Positions 56,519 to 64,000 of a stretch of 64,000 nucleotides of DNA are shown one piece after another. Numbering within the stretch: the first letter of the stretch is position 1; every line of letters begins with the position of its first letter. The translations under genes were made by a program, and so were the position numbers. The stretch is taken from contig QANU01055854.1 of assembly GCA_003254905.1 (NCBI GenBank), forward strand, positions 1 through 64,000, in the 5' to 3' direction. The notes beneath the pieces were generated by a model, which worked only from the letters and a program-made list of their open reading frames with translations, searched no databases and was not told the DNA's origin. This DNA comes from Nissolia schottii (lineage: Eukaryota > Streptophyta > Magnoliopsida > Fabales > Fabaceae).

Positions 56519-59500
56519 ATGAAGACTCTTCCTCTGATTCTAATGGGCTGTGGAGGAGTTGGTTGTCACCTTCTCCAACACATTGTCTCATGCCGTTCTC
56601 TTCACTCCTCACGGGTACCACATTTATTCCCGATCATGAATTCTCTCTTCCTGCTGTTGGAGTCTGTTTTCTTTTCCCTTTATATGTTTCTGCTTCCCAT
56701 CATTTACATCCACATCGTTGCTTTAACTTGAAATGAAAACATCTACGATCAATTATGTGCTTGTGCGTTATTCTTTGGATTTTATTTGCTACCCAAAAAA
56801 TTCATCTTGCCATTGACCACTGCTGATCATGATCCTTTTCAGACATTAATAGAAAACGTGCTCATAAAATCTAGGTGTTTCGAATTATGTTTTGTTGGCA
56901 GGGACTGTGCTTGAGAGTTGTGGGAGTTTGTGATAGTAAATCTTTGGTGGTTACGGAGGATTTGTTGAATAAGGGGCTGGATGATAGCTTCTTGTTAGAA
57001 ATTTGCCGGGTCAAGCACAGTGGCGACTCTCTATCAAAACTTGGTGATTTTGGTAGAAATCTATGTTTGTATTGTCTTGTTGGTTATATGAATCATTATT
57101 TACCTGCTTTTGTATTCTTATTTGAAAGTTCTGGTTTAAAGGAGTTTGCCGTGTATTTGTGCATCCGGAATTGGAAGGAAGTATTCTAGAGATTGCATCT
57201 CAACTTGGTAGAAAGACAGGTTTGTTGATTTTTTTGTCATATCACACATTACCTGATTACTGTGCTTGATTTTCAGCTTGTTTGGTTCCCCATTTCAACT
57301 TCTCAAACTTTTGGGCAACCAGAATTGATTGTCATTTCTCCATGTTACTTTGTTTTCATCTGGGAGTAATTCTCAAAAGAATTCTAGCCATCAGAATTGA
57401 TTATGGAAGAAGTGAAAATTTATTACTTTATCTTACAATCACTTTAAGAAGAAATACTAAACATAAATCCCTTTATATCAAAATCACTTTAACTTCAAAC
57501 AATCAATTATGATAAAATCAATTTTGCAAAAGCAGAACCAAGCACACACTTTAAAGCAAATTCAAAAGTAAGAGTACTTCTCATGCTTTCAATCATTAAG
57601 ACATATTACCTCTGATCTTTGGATTAGGTTTGATCATTGTGGATTGCTCTGCGAGCTTTGACACTATTATAGTGCTAAAACAAGTGGTCGATATGGGTTG
57701 TTGTATTGTTATGGCAAATAAGAAGCCTCTTACATCGACAATGGTAAGATCATCTTAAAATTTTCTTAATAACTATGAAGTAAAGACACATCACTTCAAC
57801 AACGTGTCTGTCCAGGACACTCATTGGACATGCATCAGACACATGTCCAAATGCGTCCAAGTAAAAAAATAACTATTTTTCGGCTCGAAACACAACAGAC
57901 ATGTGTAGGACATGACCCAGACACAACCCGGACACATTTAAAAAAAAATTTAAATTTATTTTTTAATGGACTGTTTGAAGTGTTCTTTATTTTTTTTTTT
58001 TTTTTGGGTAAGGAAGGGATTGTTAGAAAATGAAATTGTACATAGAAATTATGCCTCGCGGTTTTGGAAGGGACTTAGAAATAGCAAGTATTGACACGTG
58101 ACATATATTTGGAATGTTGCATTTATTTTGAAATAGATTTATAAAGTAGCAAAAATTGGTAGTTTGACATCTATACATATATTCAGAAATTATTGTAAAT
58201 ATGGATTTTGCTAACCAATGCCCTAAGGACATTGATTAAGGAACATAGAATATCAGTTTTTTTATTGAAATGTGAGACATCTAAATTTTCAATGCTTTGA
58301 AAGTGTCATAAACTTAAAAAAATTTCCATTCTTGGTTCCTTAATTAGTATCCAGTAGGGCATTGGTTAACAAAACCCTATATATCTATAGAGGGTTTGAG
58401 GTTTAGAACTTAGGGTTTATGCCATGTTTGTGTCCTATAGTATTTTTTAACATTGTGTGTCTCTGTGTCATGTCCTGTCTGCTTAATAATTTTTGAAACG
58501 GTACGATAGAATTGCATAATTTTTGTGAAGTCAAGAAAAATTGTTTTAATAATGAAGAACACAATAAGGTTTAGTAATTAATCATTTTGTAAAGTATAAA
58601 CTAAAATTTTAGTTTTCTTTTTCTTTCTCCTCCTCTTTGTTTTGTTTGTTTAATTGTTGTGCTTGCTCATCTTATAACGAATAATACCATATGGAACAGG
58701 AGGATTTTGAAAAACTTTACACATATCCACGTTGTGTCCGGCATGAATCAACTGTAAGTAATATTGTTTCTTGCCTGAACTAGTGTAATAGTATGGTTAC
58801 TTGCAATGCAGCTTATGTGACAGTATGGAAAATAGTTGTCTAAATATGGATAATAGCAACGCCCAATGGCTAGATATTCCAGTCCGAAACAGAAACCATA
58901 AGGAACGGATTCATGATTTCGATCAATCTTATGATTTCTACACATTAATGGGATTGGGATTGTTACTAAATGGAAAACAAACTTGTGAAGTGCAAGTAGT
59001 GTGATGGTCAATACTGGCCTTGCAAGTGTTGTGTTGCAAAGGTTTCTTAGCAGCAGTGCTGCAAAGTGCAGTGAACAATAGCTTCACGACTTAGGTGACA
59101 TGGCGGTCTGTCAGTAACTCAACAAGGGGGAGCTAGCAATCCCTTTAACAGTACTACTAAGGGTTTTTCTTTTTTTACCTTAATAGTGACAAATGAATCA
59201 TGCATATCTGTTAGATTGTCAAACAATGTAAGTAAATTCTTATTTCACTTAATCGGCATATTGAAATAGCAATGGATCAAGGTGCTCATACTTATCTGGT
59301 TGTCTCTTAATTTTATTTTATGTTTTAAAAAAAAAGGTAGGGGCTGGTCTTCCTGTGATATCATCCCTGAATCGGATAATCTCTTCTGGTGATCCTGTTC
59401 ATCGCATTATTGGGAGTTTGAGTGGTATGGTATCTCTCATGGATATATATTACATTCTTTGATATTATGCGAAAATGGGTGCATGATCACACATCCTTCG

Positions 59501-62500
59501 CATGCAGTCTTCCACATAAATATAAGGTATTGGTTTCTGATATTGAATTTTATGCCCATACTAGGGACGTTGGGATTTGTAATGAGTGAGGTTGAAGATG
59601 GAAAGCCATTGAGTCAAGTTGTTAGAGCTGCTAAAAGTCTTGGGTACACTGAACCTGGTTAGTGACTGACTGACTGGCTTCTACTAAAATCCTTCGTTGA
59701 TGTCAACTGGTATATGCCATTGATTCTTGTGATCTCCTGAGCTAAATTGTATTTTTTTAAAAAATTAGTAATGTTGAATGTCTATTTCTAACTTATGCAT
59801 ATATGTGTGTGGGTATAAAAGTATGCTCTTTGATGTTACAGTTAATGAATAGTTGGAGCATGTAACTGAAATAAAATTGGTTACTCTACTAAGGCTGTAA
59901 TGTATTTCTGATGGAATCAAAATTTTGTCAGTCATAAGGACCACTACCATTAACTGTTGCTCCACCTCATGGCAGATTCATGGGGTGATGAAATAAGATC
60001 TTATAAACGGTCCTAACTTGTTATTTTAATAATTCCAACATTTCAATTCTAATACATATTGAATGGGCAAGAAATGTTATGAAATAGATTCTTATATGGT
60101 ATTGACATGGTTAATCTTCTTATTTTGGCTCATCAGTTCTGGGGGTCTATTTGCTATATAGTTAGCTTTTGATAATCTATTTTTAAGCATATGGGTTATT
60201 TATACATATTGTTATGTTGCAGATCCGCGTGATGACCTTAGTGGAATGGATGTCGCTAGAAAGGTTCAATGTGGTGTGGTTTATTTCTGTGATGTTTATT
60301 TGCTTTGCAGCTGTTTCTATGTCACAATGTCTTGCAAAAAGAAAGTGCTTCTCTTGTCTGACAGGGCTTTGAAACAAGTGTACACACTGTCCAGTACTAA
60401 AGCATAAACTTGAATGATGCCTATTTTATATAAAACATATTAGGGTACCCTTTTTGAAAGAAATCTAAATTTGATGGTCCAAAGGAAACTTCATAATCTT
60501 ACTTGCTATAAAAAGAAGTTTGCACTGTATTCACCTTGATTGGCTAGTGGAGCTTGAGTTTTAATTTCTGAATACTTGATGTTGGTGTTTATCAGTTCAA
60601 TTTTTTAGGTTGATCATTTCTTATTCTAGGACCTTCAGTATTTTTATAAAATAATGTTGGTTGATTGTGTATTATTATGAATAAATAACTCAACATGCTA
60701 ATATTAGTTTCTTTTGTTTTGGGCCAATACTAAAACAGGCTTTAATTCTTGCTCGAATGCTTGGCTGTCGGATTAATCTGGATACCATTCAGGTTTGTGT
60801 GAAATTTGTCTTATTCTACTTACCTTCCTCCACCCTTCTCTATTTGGAGGTGAATTATTTTTCCCCTATGTAATGTTTCCATGTTGTTGTTTTTGTATGT
60901 TTACATTATCGTTTCACAGATTGAGAGCTTGTATCCAAAAGAAATGGGGCCTGATGTTATGACTGTTGAAGACTTCCTGGACCGTGGACTGTTGTTGCTA
61001 GATAAAGACATTCAGGAGAGAGTTGGGAAGGCAGCTTCAAATGGAAATGTGCTTCGCTATGTCTGTGTAATAGAGGGCTCAAGGTATCTTCTTTTCCTCC
61101 TTCATACTGTGTTCTCAATTGAGCGTCGCCTTTGCCCGTTTCTTTTATTCCTTTTCATTTTCTATTTTGTATATTTGGTAATATTTAATAATTTTAAGTC
61201 ATTAATGTTCATTATTAGATTCCTTTTATACTAGTTTTCAAACGCCACTTTTTGCACAACATTTTTACAGAGATTACCATGTAATACAGAACTACATAAT
61301 ATATGTAGATCACCGTATCATACACTGATCATCACTTGATGGTAATTGATTTTCATCCCAATCAGCACATAATACATGCTAATCACTAGTTATTTGCACG
61401 CGTATAACGTAACCATGGTTTACAAAATTTGTTGTGCAAGTATCTTTTCCTTAATGAATTATCAACCCAAATCACCACATAATTCATTCTAATCGCTAGT
61501 TATTTGCATAACTGGTGTAATTGAGGGTGAGTCTCGGCCATATTCACCAAGTTCGCCCCACTCCCTTCTACACCACGTACTGGTTAGCGTGAACTGATTC
61601 ACGGTTCTTTGGGGAACCAAAACGTCATGGAACACATTTCAGATCGCCGAAGAAAGGTTGGCATCGCATAGAGAGAAGAGAGGCAGAGCGGAAGAGAGAG
61701 AAGAGAGGCAGAAGAGAGAGACACTAAATTATAACCTTAAAAAAAAGCTAGTAGACCTGAACAAAGCCCATCCTTTCATGTTTTTGGGCCAAACCCCTAG
61801 TTTCACACCCAACAAAAATTATAGTAAGAAGAGACATTTAAAATGGTTTGATAGACATTTTATTAGTTTGAGATCTTTATTTGTGTTTTTAATTATTTAC
61901 AAATTACATAAGAGAAAATTGTTAGTTTTTAAAATTAATTATCAAATTATTTTTATATAATTTATATTTTAACAAATTTATAATAAAAATATATTAATTT
62001 GGACATTAAAGTGAAATGCAAACGTACTAACTCTGGATACCCATAGTGTACCACATATTAACAGGGTAGTGAACCGCATACCCGTACTGAAGAGTGTTGC
62101 AAACTTGGTGACTATGGTCTCAGCACAACGTTAAAGTTGTTGCCTTGTGATTTGTAGGGTACAAATTTGAATCCAAGAAACATTTTCACTTATGGGATCA
62201 AGTTGCATATATCTACACTTTCTAAATCCCACCGGGTGGGAGCTTTTGGCACTTGGTATAATTGGTGTAGTTATGGTGTACAAAATTTGTTGTGCGAGTA
62301 TTTTTCCTCATACCAATTATATTTTTTTTTCCCTTTGTAGTTGTGAAGTTGGCATTCAAGAGCTTCCAAAGAACTCTCCATTAGGAAGACTAAGAGGAAG
62401 TGACAATGTGGTAAGGTTTTTTTTTTTTTTTTCCTTTTCTTTCATTTCTTGGTGTTACGTATTTCTAATTAGGATTTTTTTACAGTAGAAGGTTATGTAT

Positions 62501-63227
62501 GCTTTCAACAAGCATTTCTTTTTCCCTTTGCTAGATTCATAATGTTAAGATATAAAATTATTCAATATCCCTTCGCAATATCTTAAGCTTTTGGGAGAGA
62601 TGATTATGGACAAGATTGTAGATATCAAAGTACATAAAAGTTCCAACAAATATCACATAACTCATCTCAGAACCAAAGACGGCATGTGGCCACCCAATTT
62701 TTCTCTTCAAAAAATAGGCTGAAAATTTCTCACCCAAATTTCTCTCCCAAAGCATTGGCAGGAAATTTTTTTCCCTAGGGTGTTAAAGATAAAATCATTC
62801 AATTGTTTTTACCCAATAACGAATGCTTATGGGATAGGTGATTTTTGATGTGGTATCAATATCTCTGACCAAATGGTCTACAGTTCAATCCATACTGCTC
62901 CCATTCTTTTAAATAGAATATGTCCATGCTTTAAGCCCTAAGAACTCTTGTTTGATGGGGTGTGTTTAAATATAAAGTAATTCAATTACTTAGTAGCTTA
63001 AGCTTTTGGAAGAGATGTTCTTGACACATAAGTTACAGCTCTTCTAAGCATTAACTTCAAAGGCTTGACTTGCCCATTTTGTATGTTGTTGCAAATGGCA
63101 GTTGGAAATATACACCCGATGCTATAGCAGTCAACCGCTGGTTATTCAAGGTGCTGGAGCTGGTAATGACACTACTGCTGCCGGTGTCCTTGCTGATATT
63201 GTCGATATTCAGGATCTGTTTCTTTGA
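56519..63227 (+). CDS. Homoserine dehydrogenase, monofunctional type, 373 aa, 12 exons
   Basis: Exons 56519-56614, 56902-57043, 57142-57219, 57628-57743, 58700-58753, 59337-59424, 59565-59657, 60223-60263, 60739-60792, 60920-61083, 62341-62410 and 63102-63227 join in phase to 373 residues. The N-terminus has the dinucleotide-binding GCGGVG (10-15). ANKKP carries the expected catalytic Lys, and GAGLP...GSLSGTLGF follows. The homoserine dehydrogenase signature A-x3-G-Y-T...DP..DL.G.D...K matches at 214-236. The enzyme reduces aspartate semialdehyde to homoserine with NAD(P)H, on the route to Thr, Met and Ile. There is no aspartate kinase region and no ACT domain, so it differs from the bifunctional plastid AK-HSDH and resembles Arabidopsis At5g21060 (from memory). 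No transit peptide is seen; the frame starts directly at the Rossmann fold. Introns 4 and 11 carry transposons. Confidence 0.94.
57744..58699 (+). other. Intron 4 of the homoserine dehydrogenase gene
   Basis: 956 bases. It contains GACACATGTCC / GTGTCATGTCC sequence at both sides (57820-57940 and 58430-58480), possibly the ends of an unidentified element, and an inner foldback MITE. Confidence 0.5.
58203..58376. mobile_element. Foldback MITE (174 bp) in homoserine dehydrogenase intron 4
   Basis: The 42-base arms at 58203-58244 and 58335-58376 are inverted copies with a few differences; both contain TAACCAATGCCCTA and TTAAGGAAC. The loop is about 90 bases. No clear duplication. Confidence 0.75.
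61523..62257 (+). mobile_element. tRNA-derived SINE (Au-like), split by a hAT-like element
   Basis: After removal of the inner element the body reads from GTCTCGGC or GTCTCAGC through GTTAAAGTTGTTGCCTTGTG, a B-box-like GGTACAAATTTGAATCC, and a 3' end CCCACCGGGTGGGAGC...GGCACTTGG. This order is that of Au-type plant SINEs (from memory). It is flanked by ATAACTGGTGTAATT (61508-61522) and ATAATTGGTGTAGTT (62258-62272), 13 of 15 matching, as expected for an old target-site duplication. Confidence 0.65.
61539..62116. mobile_element. hAT-like element, CATAxTCACC family, copy B (578 bp)
   Basis: Ends CATATTCACCAAGTT and, inverted, CATAGTCACCAAGTT. Flanked by GTCTCGGC (61531-61538) and GTCTCAGC (62117-62124), an 8-bp duplication with one difference. 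It shares subterminal blocks in inverse orientation with copy A at 44544-45266. The interior has an Arg/Glu-rich open frame from AGAG repeats, not a gene. Confidence 0.8.
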
Positions 63228-64000
63228 GGAGCAAATTTTTGTGCCTTGAATTTGAAGAAAGTAAAAGTACCAGTTGCTAGGTATCTTGTCCTCAAATGTA
63301 GCTGATTTGCTTTTAATATATGAGCTGAACTGAGAATTATTGGCTGGATATATTATTACTCACAAGAAGCTTTTCATCATTGGTTTTCTAAAGTACCGAG
63401 AAAGTCAAGGTTAAGTTTTAGTGATTAGCCTATGCAAAATTTTGCGGCCTTAGCGAACAACTGATAGATCTGTGAAATGGATACCTTAAAACATGCGCAT
63501 CTTTAGATCATATGCGGGTAATTTTGGATGCATCATCAGAGTCATCTTTTGGAATAAAATATATTCTGATGTGAGAAATATGAACTGTGACGTTGTTTAG
63601 TATACTGCTACAATTTTGAATTTATAGATGGACAAATTCTTGAAATGTTTATGATTGTATGAGACTTATAAATAAATTGTCTCGTTTCGTTAAGAGGTTA
63701 GTTAAAAATTAGAAGTTTGTTAGGCGACCTAGTATAAACATATTCTTCACTTGTATTACTCACCTTTTTTTTTAATCAAAAAATCTAAGGTAAATTATAC
63801 TAATATTCCCTTAGGTCAAGGGAAATTACACTCACTCGGCTCTATTTGTCTAAATATTACTCACCTCTGATGAACACTAGCCTTCTCTATTGATAACATA
63901 GGTAGACTCTCTATTATTAGGTTGCTTTATCCCTTATACTCCACATTCTCACACACAGTAAATTTCACAGCTCTTAAGTGCAAGAGAGGGTCCAATGAGC
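63228..64000. other. Homoserine dehydrogenase 3' region and window end
   Basis: 63228-63700 is the likely 3' UTR and flank. 63780-64000 contains CCTTAGGTCAAGG-type palindromic sequence but no ORF or complete element. Nothing else is recognised. Confidence 0.5.

Larger units (their letters stand above)
61084..62340 (+). other. Intron 11 of the homoserine dehydrogenase gene (1.26 kb) with nested insertions
   Basis: Donor GTATCT, acceptor TTTGTAG. Besides the SINE and hAT-like element it has a direct repeat of about 50 bases (near 61361 and 61468, sharing CTAGTTATTTGCA). A TTACAAAATTTGTTGTGC block near 61420 recurs near 62279. Confidence 0.65.

Noticed and set aside
61658-61960. 100-codon Arg/Glu-rich frame
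   Set aside because: It arises from AGAG repeats inside the hAT-like element in intron 11.

Overview
This is a nuclear genome window from a flowering plant. The evidence is intron-rich genes with GT-AG introns, plant-only families (VQ, DYW-class PPR), and a dense mix of LTR retrotransposon fossils, L1-type LINE ends, a tRNA-derived SINE and many small terminal-inverted-repeat DNA elements. Gene content and repeat style suggest a eudicot, perhaps a legume; this is an inference, since no marker in the window fixes the species. One unresolved base (N at 14773) sits beside an AT microsatellite.

Seven protein-coding genes can be supported. In order: a one-exon VQ-motif protein (6977-7630, +); a four-coding-exon RRM/SPOC (Spen, FPA-like) RNA-binding protein (9858-26403, +) whose second intron is 12.2 kb; an unrecognised two-exon basic protein (29453-30483, -); a plastid-type phosphatidylglycerophosphate phosphatase of the HAD family (36785-43005, +, five exons, one intron of 4.8 kb); a small plastid-type FHA-domain protein (46118-49263, +, five exons); an intronless DYW-class PPR protein (52797-54788, +); and a monofunctional-type homoserine dehydrogenase (56519-63227, +, twelve exons). 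They form no operon or pathway cluster. The products split between putative nuclear roles (VQ, RRM/SPOC) and probable organelle roles (lipid phosphatase, FHA, PPR, amino-acid biosynthesis).

The rest is repeat-rich. From 0 to 6.6 kb lie direct repeats, Ty3/Gypsy fossils and a hAT-like MITE. The FPA-like intron 2 holds a foldback MITE, a long-TIR element with a GC-rich interior, a Tourist-like MITE, LTR-like repeats and a partly duplicated LINE with an LTR-like insert. From 26.4 to 36.7 kb lie MITEs, a MULE-like element, a second copy of the first hAT-like MITE and a broken Copia element. The phosphatase intron 4 holds another hAT-like element and the end of a second Copia fossil. From 43 to 46 kb a MULE-like element is followed by a LINE end split by a hAT-like element. 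From 49.8 to 52.4 kb lie Gypsy LTR sequence and a long-TIR element. Homoserine dehydrogenase intron 11 carries a SINE split by a second member of the hAT-like family that splits the LINE.

No rRNA, tRNA or CRISPR locus was recognised. The most informative part of the window is the set of non-autonomous DNA transposons that still show matching target-site duplications, and the nested insertions whose order can be read directly.
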